Positions 7,674 through 16,575 of a stretch of 34,832 nt of DNA are shown here, in pieces. A program made the translations under genes and the position numbers. Position 1 is the first letter of the stretch, and each line of letters opens with the position of its first letter. The notes under the pieces were generated by a model. It searched no databases. It was not told where the DNA came from and saw nothing but the letters and a program-made list of their open reading frames with translations. This stretch comes from an uncultured Gammaproteobacteria bacterium (GTDB taxonomy: Bacteria; Pseudomonadota; Gammaproteobacteria; Arenicellales; JAANXG01), in assembly GCA_947259875.1 (NCBI GenBank), contig CAMYNX010000007.1, positions 1-34,832 of the forward strand, in the 5' to 3' direction.

Positions 7674-8468
7674 ATGGTACAAAACTTTAAATCTATTTGT
7701 CCGTTATATCGGCGCCGTGTCACCCAGAGAGTCGGTAGCGCCGTTGTGGCTGGCGTCGCTTTGCTGGCGTCTTATGGCGCCATGGCCGAGAACTTCAGCT
7801 TCAATAGCGGCGACCGCCGCGTCGCACTGTACGAGCTTTTTACCTCCGAGGGCTGTAGCAGTTGCCCACCGGCAGAGGCATGGTTGGCTCGGCTCAAACA
7901 GGACCCGCGGCTATGGAAGGAGATCGTACCGCTGGCATTTCACGTGGACTACTGGGACTACCTGGGGTGGAAGGACAAGTTTGCCCAGCGGGAGTACTCA
8001 GCTCGACAGTACCGCTACCAGGCAATGGGCAATATCCGCACCGTCTACACGCCAGGCTTTGTGGTCAATGGCCGCGAGTGGCGGGGTTGGTTTCAAAAGC
8101 GAAACCCCGAAGTGACGGACGCAGCAGCCGGTAATTTGACCGTCAAACTGGAAGGTGAGCGGGTGACGGCGCAGTATCAGAGAACTGACAACAATCAACA
8201 ACCGCTGGTGCTCAACCTCGCCCTGCTCGGGTCGGGCCTGCAATCGAGGATCGCCGGCGGGGAGAATCGGGGGCGAACGTTAAAACAGGATTTCGTGGTG
8301 CTAAAGCACGTCACCGTGCAGTCGCCGGGCGCCCACTGGCAGATCCCGCTTCCATCTGCGGAAAAGGTGAACGCTGATCGGTTGGCTCTAGCCGCGTGGG
8401 TGAGCCGAGTGGGGGACCAAGTGCCGCTGCAGGCCACCGGCGGGTGGATCTCGAGCGCGATGAGATAG
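7674..8468 (+). CDS. DUF1223 family, secreted thioredoxin-like protein
   Basis: 264 residues from the ATG at 7674. I prefer this start to 7647 because GAGG at 7662..7665 is correctly spaced for it. A twin hydrophobic signal region ends in 'ASYGAMA', with likely cleavage after residue 38. The mature start contains 'LYELFTSEGCSSCPPAE', the DUF1223 hallmark, a CxxC (Cys61/Cys64) at the position of a thioredoxin active site. A conserved 'HVDYWDYLGWKDKFA' region and 'TPGFVVNG' with cis-Pro also fit a thioredoxin fold. The rest is a beta-rich C-terminal domain. The biochemical role of DUF1223 is not established. Placed just before a secreted MsrAB, it could supply reducing equivalents to the sulfoxide reductase. 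The gap to msrAB is 51 bases. Confidence 0.88.
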   Translation: MVQNFKSICPLYRRRVTQRVGSAVVAGVALLASYGAMAENFSFNSGDRRVALYELFTSEGCSSCPPAEAWLARLKQDPRLWKEIVPLAFHVDYWDYLGWKDKFAQREYSARQYRYQAMGNIRTVYTPGFVVNGREWRGWFQKRNPEVTDAAAGNLTVKLEGERVTAQYQRTDNNQQPLVLNLALLGSGLQSRIAGGENRGRTLKQDFVVLKHVTVQSPGAHWQIPLPSAEKVNADRLALAAWVSRVGDQVPLQATGGWISSAMR

Positions 8469-8519
8469 GGTCTCCTACCTCGGCGCGCGTTTTGAATCAA
8501 ATTTCGTGAGGACAAGTTT

Positions 8520-9629
8520 ATGAAAACAGTAGGTATTTTTGCTCTGGTGGCATTAGCTGCTTTGGGTCTGTTGCGGGTAGTCGCGGGCGACGCGATGGAG
8601 AAAGAGGTAACAACCAATGAGGCTGAATACGCAGTGGCCACATTTGCCGGTGGTTGTTTCTGGTGTGTGGAAGCGGACTTTGAAAAGCTTCCGGGTGTGG
8701 TTGAGGTGATTTCCGGATACAGCGGGGGGCGTGTGCCAAATCCAACCTACAAGCAGGTCTCCGCCGGCGGGACAGGACATACCGAAGCCGTACAGGTCCA
8801 CTATGATCCCGAGCAAATTTCCTATGAAGGATTGTTGGAATCGTTGTGGCGGCAGGTCGACCCGACCGATGCCGAGGGACAATATGTTGATCGCGGGCGT
8901 CAATACCGCCCGGCCGTCTTTTATCACGACGAGGCACAGAAACGGGCGGCCGAGCATTCGCTAGCGAAACTCGATAAATCGGGTCGCTACAGCCGGCCGG
9001 TCGCGCTCGAGATCGTACCGTTCGAGCGCTTCTATAAAGCCGAGGCGTATCATCAGGACTATTACAAAAACAATCCACTTCGTTACAAGTTCTATCGTTC
9101 GCGGTCAGGACGGGATCAATATCTGGAAAAAACCTGGGGCAGCGAACTGCACATTGATCTAAGCAAATATAAAAAGCAGGAAAACATGTCTCAGTACTCG
9201 AAGCCGTCAGATGAAGAGTTGAAAAAGAAGCTCACACCTCTGCAGTACGAGGTGACTCAGCAAGAGGGTACCGAGCGCCCGTTCAAAAACGAGTACTGGG
9301 ACAACGAGGGCGAAGGGATCTATGTGGATGTTGTTTCGGGAGAGCCGCTGTTCTCATCGACCGATAAGTATAAATCCGGAACCGGTTGGCCCAGCTTCAC
9401 CAAGCCGATTGATGAGGCGTATGTCAAATCAAGAACTGATTACAAGCTCATCTTCCCGCGGACCGAGGTCAGGAGTAAATTTGGCGACTCGCACCTTGGG
9501 CACGTATTCAAAGACGGTCCCAAGCCTACCGGTCTGCGGTACTGCGTAAATTCCGCGGCATTACGTTTTATTCCAAAGCAGAACCTGGCCGGAACAAAGT
9601 ATGCGGCGTATGTTTCAATGTTTGAGTAA
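8520..9629 (+). CDS. msrAB: secreted bifunctional methionine sulfoxide reductase MsrA-MsrB
   Basis: 369 residues. An N-terminal hydrophobic segment (about 5-22) acts as a signal peptide or anchor. The MsrA domain (about 37-200) has catalytic Cys46 in 'GGCFWC' and 'GYSGG', and reduces Met-S-sulfoxide. The MsrB domain (about 223-355) starts at an internal '[14 protein letters not shown]', has '[11 protein letters not shown]' and catalytic Cys342 in 'RYCVNS', and reduces Met-R-sulfoxide. The two CxxC pairs that bind zinc in many MsrB proteins are absent: '[13 protein letters not shown]' has Asp and Ser where zinc-type enzymes have Cys. It resembles the periplasmic PilB-type fusion minus the N-terminal thioredoxin domain, which the adjacent DUF1223 protein might replace. 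GAGG precedes the ATG. It is last in the plus-strand block. Confidence 0.95.
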   Translation: MKTVGIFALVALAALGLLRVVAGDAMEKEVTTNEAEYAVATFAGGCFWCVEADFEKLPGVVEVISGYSGGRVPNPTYKQVSAGGTGHTEAVQVHYDPEQISYEGLLESLWRQVDPTDAEGQYVDRGRQYRPAVFYHDEAQKRAAEHSLAKLDKSGRYSRPVALEIVPFERFYKAEAYHQDYYKNNPLRYKFYRSRSGRDQYLEKTWGSELHIDLSKYKKQENMSQYSKPSDEELKKKLTPLQYEVTQQEGTERPFKNEYWDNEGEGIYVDVVSGEPLFSSTDKYKSGTGWPSFTKPIDEAYVKSRTDYKLIFPRTEVRSKFGDSHLGHVFKDGPKPTGLRYCVNSAALRFIPKQNLAGTKYAAYVSMFE

Positions 9630-9715
9630 GCACAAACGGCGAGCCCAATAACAGGCCGGATTCCTCGCTTCGCTTGCAAGAATTCGGGCCCACAATACGT
9701 AATCTGAACGACGCA

Positions 9716-9786
9716 GCCGGGATCTTAGCCAACGCAGCCGCGGGCTCAAGCGCAAATCAAATCGCGTATCCTGTCCCCCGGATTCA
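9716..9786 (+). repeat. dispersed repeat copy, TATCCTGTCCC core
   Basis: It aligns over about 70 bases with 26001..26070: GGATCT, AACGCA, AGCGCAAATC, GTAT.CTGTCCC and CG.ATT are shared, and the last 39 bases match at about 30. Its end overlaps the stop codon of the SGNH hydrolase. It is non-coding and probably a relic of a small non-autonomous element. Confidence 0.6.
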
Positions 9787-10845
9787 CAAATCGCGAGCGG
9801 ACTTAAACAGGATTCGGTACAGCAGTTCCGCGGCGCGCTCGGCGCCGAGCGCAGAGAAGTGGTATCCAGATCGGAAGAACAGGTCCGTGGCTGGCCCGGG
9901 ATATTCATCGAGAAGCTGCCGCCCGTCGATGACCGTTGCCCCCAGCTCCCGGGCAAGGCCTGCCCCCGCCTTGGAGTAAGCGACGCGGACCGCGTTGCTC
10001 GTATAGCGGCCGTCATGGCTTTGTATGAAGAATGCCGGCACGCCGCCGTAAGCGCGCACTAGCGCGACAAACCGCCGCAGGACCTCGAGGTAATTGTGCA
10101 CCACCGCGGGATCAGCGGGCTGGTCGTAGTGTTCCAATAATACGCCACCGGTCCGTCGCCACGGGACGAGATTCCATCGATACAGTTGTGGCAACACCTG
10201 ATAATCGAACACACGCACCAACAAGACGTTGCGTTTAAACCAGCGATTCTGGTCCAGATTGGTGGCGAACGCCCCGTACTCTCCCCGCCTCACCCGAGAG
10301 CTTAGATCGATGCCCTGCGCGGCGAGTTGTACCGCGTTTCGGATCTCGTTCACTCCGGAGTGGATGATCACAAGATCGGGTCTGAGCATCGGAATATCTT
10401 TTTGCGCGCGCGCAAACGCATGCCCGAGCGACCACACAATCGCACCCGCGTTCAGCACCTGGTCTGCAGGGTGGCGCGTGCTTCGCAGCAACTGCTCCAG
10501 TTTCGCCGGCCAAGTCTCGGTGTCCGACAGGTTATAACAGAACGTCGTCGATCCGCCGTAGACGATGACCCGCACGGCACCGGCGGGTTTGGGATCGATG
10601 ACCCCCTCGACATTGCGGAAACCATAGTCGTTAGTCTGAGCCCGGGTGTTGTAGGCGTTCTCTTGGTGCTGGGCACCGAGCACGTTGTCATAACGCCACA
10701 ACCCGTAGGTCTTACCGGGGACCCCGTGTCGCACGTGGATGAACAATCTCAGCCCACCTTCCAAGATTGCCGTACCTGCGAGGATCAAAATCGCAAAGTA
10801 GGCGATCCAAAACAGCTTCGTCTTTGGTCCGGGGCGGTTACCCAT
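9784..10845 (-). CDS. membrane-anchored SGNH/GDSL-type hydrolase
   Basis: 353 residues. The N-terminal TM (about 12-30) is followed by a short linker and an SGNH hydrolase domain. Block I is the 'VIVYGGSTTF' strand with the nucleophile Ser in GGST. The block II Gly lies in 'NAGAIVWSLGH', block III Asn in 'HSGVNEI', and the C-terminal His in 'RSGYHFSALG'. Such proteins are esterases or acetyl-transfer partners acting on envelope or exopolysaccharide substrates. The active site would face the periplasm given one N-terminal TM. GGAG lies just before the ATG at 10845. It has no operon partner: the 3' side abuts a dispersed repeat, and about 340 non-coding bases lie upstream. Confidence 0.88.
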   Translation of the reverse strand: MGNRPGPKTKLFWIAYFAILILAGTAILEGGLRLFIHVRHGVPGKTYGLWRYDNVLGAQHQENAYNTRAQTNDYGFRNVEGVIDPKPAGAVRVIVYGGSTTFCYNLSDTETWPAKLEQLLRSTRHPADQVLNAGAIVWSLGHAFARAQKDIPMLRPDLVIIHSGVNEIRNAVQLAAQGIDLSSRVRRGEYGAFATNLDQNRWFKRNVLLVRVFDYQVLPQLYRWNLVPWRRTGGVLLEHYDQPADPAVVHNYLEVLRRFVALVRAYGGVPAFFIQSHDGRYTSNAVRVAYSKAGAGLARELGATVIDGRQLLDEYPGPATDLFFRSGYHFSALGAERAAELLYRILFKSARDL

Positions 10846-11186
10846 ACGGCTCCATCGAGCAGTGCAGCAACTTGGTCGAGAATATCCACATCACTGAAAC
10901 TATGCGCCCAAAATCCGTGATCTACCGACCCATCGGCCCATGCGCGTTCATGGTTTGGGTGAGGCGGTAGAAACATTCTTTGCGTGACACCGCAATAACC
11001 CCCGTTCCAACTCGATGGCGCGCACAAACCCTCGCCATTCTAATGCTTTTCCTCTTCGACTTACCAAATCAATCAACCATCAACGCGACAAGATGATCGA
11101 CCCATCCGGTGTCCCGTGGCGACGTTTACGAACAGTTTAATTGGCGTTTATTCTTTCAAGGACGCGGACCCCTTGAAGTTATGAAC
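10846..11186. other. intergenic region
   Basis: This lies between the SGNH hydrolase start and the end of the Pds kinase. Minus ORF 10785..11027 overlaps the hydrolase start in another frame. Its middle is fairly protein-like but matches no family I know. No clear terminator for the kinase was found. Confidence 0.4.
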
Positions 11187-13241
11187 TCAGGCGCGCGTGG
11201 TGAGCGGGACGCGCAGGGTGACGTCGACGCCGGACACGCCCTCGCGGTTGGCGACCCGCAGCTGGCCGCCGTGATGCACCGCAATGCGGTTGGCAATAAA
11301 CAGTCCGATGCCAAGATGCGGCTTGCCCTCGGTGTTGGGCCGGTGCGACGCCATGCCCACGAACAGGGCCTGCAGCACGTGCTCGGGAACACACGGCCCC
11401 TCGTTGCGCACACTGAGCTTTACCCAGTCGCGGTTCTGATTGAGGACGAACTGAATCTGGCTGCCATCCGGGGCAAAATCCAGAGCGTTGTCTTTCACCT
11501 TGTCCAGCAGCTGTGCGATGCGCACGTCGCTGCCGCGGGTGTGCACGCCGGCCGGCGGCCCGTTGTAGACCAGATTCGAGCCCGGATTCAACTGTGCGGA
11601 ATTGGCTACGTACTCACGCACCAGCACCGCCAGATCGAATACCTCGGGCGGCTCCTGTTTCAGGGCATCCTCGATGTGCGCGGCCTCGGTCAGGCTGTTG
11701 ACAATCAGTTCCAGCTGGCGCGTCGCCTGCTGCGCGTTTTTGACCAGCGCCGCGCTGTCTTCTCTGGGCGCCTGCTGGGCCAGCTTCTGTAGCGTCATGC
11801 TGATCGTATTGACCGGATTCAGGATTTCGTGGCGCAGGGTGCGCGGCACGGTTTCCAGAAATCCGGTGTAGCGTTGCAGACGCCCAAGCAGACCGGAGAT
11901 ACCGCGCGACAGATCGCCCAGATCGTCGCCCGCCGCCTGATCGATCTGCAGCGCGCCCTTCACGATCCGGCCGTTAGTATCGATGGCGGCGCCGGCCTCG
12001 CGCCGCAGGCGTCGAATGCGAACTGCCAACCAGGTCCCGAACAACAGCAGGCCGGCCACCACCAGCATCAGCACCGCAAAGGTCGCCAGCGCCACCTGAC
12101 TCAGCGTGTCGCGCTGCAGATCGAGGATGCGCGCGCTGTTCTTCTCCAACAACACGGTGCCCATCACCTGGTCGCCGGCGTAGATAGGATGCGCAGCAAC
12201 AATCAGATCGTCACCGCTGCGCGCGTCACGGCGATGCAGTACATTCTGCCGGCCGGCCAGCGCGTCCTGCAGCAGGTCGTGACTGATGCGGTCGGTGTCC
12301 GCGCACAAATCCCCGGCAATATCCTGGCCGCCCAGCACCGCGCGCACCCGCCCGTAACGGTCCACCACACAGATGCGCGCGTCGGACCGGCCCAGGCCCT
12401 GGATAATGCGTTCGAGTTCCGGGGACCGCACAATCAGACGGTTCAGGTCCTCGGACCAGGCCTTGGGCACAGTCGCCACCACCGCCTCAATCGGCCGCTC
12501 GTTGGCGTCGTCCACGTCCACCACGCTCAGGCCGAGGCGCTTGGGATAGCCCAACCACGCGGCGGGAAAACGGAATTCAACATCGTAGCTATGGCCGCGC
12601 TCGTGCCATTCGCTGCGCACCGGCAGCGCCTGGCCGGTAGTCGGATACCGCCAGTTGGGCTCGACTTCATAGGCGCTCACGGTGCCGGGCCCTTCGGTGA
12701 CCATCACGATGCGACGAATCTCACCGTCGTCGCCAAACAACGACAGGCGCACGTGATCGCTGCGGTCCAGGCTGCGGTAACGCGGGTGCCGGTACACGCG
12801 CTGCGCATCGGTGACGTTCACGAAGCCATAAATAAATTCACCGCGCTCGCCCAACGCCAAGTTGAACGCGAGCGACGCCGCGAGTTCGCCGGTACGTGTG
12901 TACACCGTGCTCTCCGGCCCGTACCGCTTTCTCCGCTCCAGCACCTTGCCCCACTCGGTGGCGTAGCCGTCGATCTGGATCGAGCTCTTGATCGGGTACG
13001 CGTACAGCGCATTCTGCTCCAGCCAGTTGTTGTCCGGACTGCCAGACAGATCGAACCATTCGGGGCGATCGTGCAGCACCGTGGCCACCGCGCGCACCGC
13101 CAGCGACTGCGCTTCCTCCTGACCCTTGAGCAGGAACTCCTTCATCTCCTCGATGTAGCGATAGCCCAACCATGGTATCGCCAGCAACACCGAACTGAAC
13201 AGCAGCAGGCGGCCACCGAGACTCAATCGACGCCGCTTCAT
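11187..13241 (-). CDS. pdsS: proteobacterial dedicated sortase system histidine kinase
   Basis: 684 residues from the ATG at 13241, which overlaps the regulator's stop as ATGA. A GTG two codons earlier is possible. TM1 (about 10-27) and a large periplasmic domain (about 30-390) come first. The periplasmic domain includes a beta-sandwich-like part with 'VRLSLFGDDGEIRR' and 'DVEFRFPAAWLGYPKRLGLS'. TM2 (about 397-420) and a HAMP-like linker follow. The HisKA region has phospho-acceptor His471 in 'LRHEILNPVNTIS', a noncanonical sequence in place of SHELRTP. The HATPase has 'KVKDNALDF', NEGPCVPE and GIGLFIANR. Length, architecture and gene neighbours match the kinase dedicated to Gram-negative class GN sortase loci. 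It should control the divergent target and sortase genes through the partner regulator. Confidence 0.9.
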   Translation of the reverse strand: MKRRRLSLGGRLLLFSSVLLAIPWLGYRYIEEMKEFLLKGQEEAQSLAVRAVATVLHDRPEWFDLSGSPDNNWLEQNALYAYPIKSSIQIDGYATEWGKVLERRKRYGPESTVYTRTGELAASLAFNLALGERGEFIYGFVNVTDAQRVYRHPRYRSLDRSDHVRLSLFGDDGEIRRIVMVTEGPGTVSAYEVEPNWRYPTTGQALPVRSEWHERGHSYDVEFRFPAAWLGYPKRLGLSVVDVDDANERPIEAVVATVPKAWSEDLNRLIVRSPELERIIQGLGRSDARICVVDRYGRVRAVLGGQDIAGDLCADTDRISHDLLQDALAGRQNVLHRRDARSGDDLIVAAHPIYAGDQVMGTVLLEKNSARILDLQRDTLSQVALATFAVLMLVVAGLLLFGTWLAVRIRRLRREAGAAIDTNGRIVKGALQIDQAAGDDLGDLSRGISGLLGRLQRYTGFLETVPRTLRHEILNPVNTISMTLQKLAQQAPREDSAALVKNAQQATRQLELIVNSLTEAAHIEDALKQEPPEVFDLAVLVREYVANSAQLNPGSNLVYNGPPAGVHTRGSDVRIAQLLDKVKDNALDFAPDGSQIQFVLNQNRDWVKLSVRNEGPCVPEHVLQALFVGMASHRPNTEGKPHLGIGLFIANRIAVHHGGQLRVANREGVSGVDVTLRVPLTTRA

Positions 13242-13927
13242 CGGCACACCCAGTGGTATCCGTACCCGTATTTGGTCCGGATGCAGTCGAACCGCGGGTC
13301 GACGTCTTTGAATTTTTTTCGCAGATGCACGATATGCGTGTTGATGGTGTTGTTCTCCACCACGCCTTGCTTGGTGGCGTCGGCCAGATCGTCGTAGCTG
13401 GCGCCGTTCGCGCGCTCGACCAGAATATTCAACAGGTCAAACTCGGTGGGCGTCAGCTCCAGCGCGTGCCCGCCCCAACACACGCGCATCGATGCAGTGT
13501 CCAGTTCCAGCTTACCCAGTGTGCGCAGCTCGCCGCGCTCGGCGCGCCGGTTCTTGCGGTCCTGGATGCGGAACAACGAAACGATGCGCGCAAGCAGATA
13601 CTCGAACGTGACCGGTTTGGTCTGATAATCCCAGGCGCCCAACTGCAGCCCGTAGATCTTGTCGATCTCGTTGCCGCGGCTGGTGAGAAAGATCACCGGC
13701 AGGCGCGGATCGCGTTCCTGCAGGTAGCGGCAGATCTCGAAACCGCCGCCGATCTCCTGACCAAGGATGATATCCAGGATCGCCAGGTCCGGCAGCGCAC
13801 GCCCGAACGCGTGCAGCGCCCGCTCGCGATCCTCGAAGTCCTGCACCCGGTAGCCTTGCTCGCGCAGCGCCTGCGCATAGTGCGCGCGCTGCTGTGGATC
13901 GTCTTCCACGATGGCGATGGTTTTCAT
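13238..13927 (-). CDS. pdsR: proteobacterial dedicated sortase system response regulator
   Basis: 229 residues. The start chosen is ATG 13927 (MKTIAIVEDDPQQ), where GGAG lies about seven bases upstream. The ORF-track extension to 14047 reads through a structured non-coding region. The receiver domain has 'IVEDD', a phospho-acceptor Asp in 'LAILDIILG', switch Thr/Ser in 'IFLTSRG' and Lys in 'YQTKPVTFEYL'. The C-terminal OmpR-type winged helix has 'LTPTEFDLLNILVERANG', 'NTINTHIVHLRKKFKD' and 'IRTKYGYGYHW'. The gene overlaps the kinase by four bases, so the pair is translationally coupled. It likely binds 11-bp direct repeats. One such repeat lies in the divergent region at 14280. Confidence 0.92.
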   Translation of the reverse strand: MKTIAIVEDDPQQRAHYAQALREQGYRVQDFEDRERALHAFGRALPDLAILDIILGQEIGGGFEICRYLQERDPRLPVIFLTSRGNEIDKIYGLQLGAWDYQTKPVTFEYLLARIVSLFRIQDRKNRRAERGELRTLGKLELDTASMRVCWGGHALELTPTEFDLLNILVERANGASYDDLADATKQGVVENNTINTHIVHLRKKFKDVDPRFDCIRTKYGYGYHWVCR

Positions 13928-14029
13928 TGGGCACTCCAAACCGGCACTAGCCCGCGTATTGCACCAGTATCCGGGAAGCTGGCGCAGGACTGGGGCGGCT
14001 GAACCCCCTGCTGTGCGGGGACAAGCGCC

Positions 14030-14100
14030 GGCTGGAGCGAAAGCCATAGCCGTAGCTATGGCTTAAGTGAAGGCCAAGTTCAGGCGTGCCTGAACCAGCC
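14030..14100. other. foldable three-way-junction element
   Basis: GGCTG (14030..14034) pairs with CAGCC (14096..14100) and encloses two perfect hairpins. AAGCCATAGC/GCTATGGCTT (14041..14064) has a 4-base loop, and GTTCAGGC/GCCTGAAC (14078..14095) has a 2-base tip. It lies between the divergent pdsR and sortase-target genes. It has no T tract, so it is not an ordinary terminator. It could be a leader RNA, a REP-like unit or a protein-binding cruciform. Confidence 0.55.
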
Positions 14101-14279
14101 AGAGCCCGGATAGGACACCGGCCGTATACAAAACGTACCCCGGCCAACAGCGGTGACTCCGATTGGTATAAACAGTTCTTCAATCAACGACCTCAAGGCC
14201 GGTGGCCGACTGGTGCAATATGCGGGCTATAGACTGTACCTGAGCGCCGCACGCTTGTTGAGCCGGTAACGAACATCTC

Positions 14280-14308
14280 CATGATTTCTCCATGATTTCT
14301 CCATCTCC
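14280..14308 (+). promoter_or_regulatory. 11-bp tandem repeat, candidate PdsR operator
   Basis: CATGATTTCTC occurs at 14280..14290 and again at 14291..14301, followed by the partial CATCTCC and preceded by another CATCTC. The exact 11-bp period is that of OmpR-family operators. It lies about 130 bases upstream of the sortase target start and on the far side of pdsR. Binding by PdsR is inferred. Confidence 0.45.
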
Positions 14309-14427
14309 GCACCAAGATTGGCCGGCGTTGCGCTGGTTGAATGGGCTTCCCAACAACAAACCGGCGCGGCCAGGAGGAAGATCCTGCCAGGGACGGCGGC
14401 GCTGGTCCCGTCAAAAAAGGGACGCGT

Positions 14428-16575
14428 ATGAAAAAAAATCTCGCGATTGCTTCCGGCGCACACACCCGTGTCGCTAACCCGGCCCGAACACCCACCAAGC
14501 GAAACGTCACGACCGGCTTGCACCAGTGTGCGCAGGCCATGCTGCTCAGCCTCGGGTTACTGGCCCCGGTGTTTGCGGTCCCGCCTATCGACGTGCGGCC
14601 GCAGGACGCCACCCAGGGCAGTCTGTGGCTGCGCGAGGACAGCGCAGCGCGCTATGCACCAGCACCGACCCTGGACACCGACGTCAGCATGGACATCACC
14701 GGTATGCTCGCTCGCGTGCACGTGCGCCAGCGTTTCACTAATCCAGGCCAGTCGTGGGCCGAAGGCATCTATGTGTTTCCGTTGCCGGAACTCTCGGCGG
14801 TCGATCACATGCGACTGCACATCGGCGAGCGCGTGATCGAGGGCCAGATCAAGGAGCGCGCCGCGGCCAAGCGCACTTATGAACGCGCCAAGCAGGCCGG
14901 CAAGAAGACTTCACTGGTTGAACAAGAACGCCCCAACATCTTCACCACATCGCTGGCCAACATCGCGCCCGGCGAGTCGATCACCGTGGAAATCGAATAT
15001 CAGCAGACAGTCCGTTACCTCGACGGCGCATTCCGGTTGCGATTCCCGATGGTGGTCGGGCCGCGCTACATACCGGGCATGCCGGTGGGCGCGGCAGAAC
15101 AGGTGCCCGCGTTCGCCGGCACCGGCTGGGCGCAGGCCACCACCGAGGTGCCGGACGCGGCGCGCATCACGCCGCCGGTCCAGCATCCCAAACACGGGCC
15201 GATCAATCCGCTGTCGCTGGACATCCGGCTCAACGCCGGCGTACCGCTGGGTGAGGTGAGCAGCCCGTATCACGCCATCACCCACACCAACGAAGCCACG
15301 GGTATCCATCGTGTGCGGCTGGCCCAGGACACGGTACCCGCCGACCGTGACTTCGAACTGGTGTGGCGCCCGCAGACCGGCTCGGCACCGAACGCCGCGT
15401 GGTTCGTGAAACGAGTAGACAATCATCAGTACGGCCTGCTGATGGTGGTGCCGCCGCAGCAGCAGAGCGAGGCGGCCCGCGTCGCCCGCGAGGTGGTGCT
15501 GGTGATCGACAACTCGGGATCCATGCACGGCGACTCCATCGCCCAGGCGCGCGATGCGTTATTGCTGGCGCTGGAACGGCTCACCGATGCCGACCGCTTC
15601 AACGTGATTCGCTTCAACCACACCACCAACAGCCTGTTCACGCACCCGCGTCCGGCCAACGCCCACAACCTGGCCCTGGCCAAACACTTCGTCAACAATC
15701 TGCGCGCCAGGGGCGGCACCGTAATGCTGCCAGCGTTGCAACTGGCGTTGACCGGCCAAACCGAACAGCGCACCACCAGCCAGGTCATCTTTCTCACCGA
15801 CGGCAGCGTCGGCAATGAAAAACAACTGTTCCGGGTGATCCGTAAACAACTGGGCAACCGCCGCCTGTTCACCATCGGCATCGGCTCGGCGCCCAACAGC
15901 TACTTCATGCGCAAGGCAGCCGAATATGGGCGCGGCACGTTCACCTACATCGGCAAGACCAGCGAAGTGATGGAAAAGATGGCCGGGCTGTTCCGTAAAC
16001 TGGAACAGCTCGCGCTCACCGATCTGCGCATCGAACTGCCGCCCGACATGCAACTCGAGATGCTGCCCAGGCAGATCCCCGACCTGTACCTGGGCGAACC
16101 GCTGCTGCTCGCGTTTCACAGCCAGCAGTTGCCGCCGTGGATCACGCTGCACGGACGCTTCGGCAACCAGCCGTGGCAGACCCAGGTGATGCTCGAGGGC
16201 GGTGGCCGGGACGCGGCACTGGCGCCTGAGTGGGGACGCCGCAAGATCGCGCAGCTGATGACCAAGCTGCACGCCGCGCAGACGGTCACTGCGCGCCAGG
16301 CGCTGCGCAGCGAGGTCATCAACACCGCGCTGTCCCACCACCTGGTCAGCCAATACACCAGCCTGGTCGCGGTCGACGTGACCCGGGTTCGCGAGCGCAA
16401 TGCGTTACTCACCCGGCACGCACTGCAGACCAACCTGCCCAAGGGCTGGTCATACGAGCACGTGTTCGGCGTCCCGCAGACTGCGACCCCGGCCCAGCTG
16501 CAGCTCCTCCTCGGCATGGCCCTGTTGCTGCTGGCGGCGGGCACGCACTATCGGTGGCGCCGAACACGATGCTGA
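14428..16575 (+). CDS. sortase target protein with VIT and vWA domains
   Basis: 715 residues from ATG 14428 (AAGGGA about six bases upstream); the ORF-track start 29 codons earlier lacks a site. A long signal peptide has its hydrophobic core at about 38-52. The VIT domain (about 80-200) is the inter-alpha-trypsin inhibitor type, with 'VFPLPELSAVDHM'. The vWA domain (about 355-540) has MIDAS 'DNSGSMHG' from Asp361 and 'FLTDGSVGNE'. The C-terminal sorting signal is 'VPQTATPAQ' (from residue 682), then a hydrophobic helix, then RWRRTRC. This is the architecture of the proteobacterial sortase target, where the motif is usually LPQTA; here Leu is replaced by Val. The protein is expected in the envelope or at the surface after sortase processing. 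It overlaps the sortase gene by seven bases. Confidence 0.93.
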   Translation: MKKNLAIASGAHTRVANPARTPTKRNVTTGLHQCAQAMLLSLGLLAPVFAVPPIDVRPQDATQGSLWLREDSAARYAPAPTLDTDVSMDITGMLARVHVRQRFTNPGQSWAEGIYVFPLPELSAVDHMRLHIGERVIEGQIKERAAAKRTYERAKQAGKKTSLVEQERPNIFTTSLANIAPGESITVEIEYQQTVRYLDGAFRLRFPMVVGPRYIPGMPVGAAEQVPAFAGTGWAQATTEVPDAARITPPVQHPKHGPINPLSLDIRLNAGVPLGEVSSPYHAITHTNEATGIHRVRLAQDTVPADRDFELVWRPQTGSAPNAAWFVKRVDNHQYGLLMVVPPQQQSEAARVAREVVLVIDNSGSMHGDSIAQARDALLLALERLTDADRFNVIRFNHTTNSLFTHPRPANAHNLALAKHFVNNLRARGGTVMLPALQLALTGQTEQRTTSQVIFLTDGSVGNEKQLFRVIRKQLGNRRLFTIGIGSAPNSYFMRKAAEYGRGTFTYIGKTSEVMEKMAGLFRKLEQLALTDLRIELPPDMQLEMLPRQIPDLYLGEPLLLAFHSQQLPPWITLHGRFGNQPWQTQVMLEGGGRDAALAPEWGRRKIAQLMTKLHAAQTVTARQALRSEVINTALSHHLVSQYTSLVAVDVTRVRERNALLTRHALQTNLPKGWSYEHVFGVPQTATPAQLQLLLGMALLLLAAGTHYRWRRTRC

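Noticed and set aside
10785-11027. 80-residue minus ORF upstream of the SGNH hydrolase
   Set aside because: The middle looks somewhat protein-like, but it has no family match I know, no ribosome binding site, and its end overlaps the hydrolase out of frame. Could be a remnant; not called.
11829-13397. 522-residue plus-strand ORF
   Set aside because: Antisense shadow of the Pds kinase; Gln/His/Arg-rich with no family motif, while the minus frame has complete kinase motifs.
15559-16353. 264-residue minus-strand ORF
   Set aside because: Antisense to the vWA target protein; no motifs.
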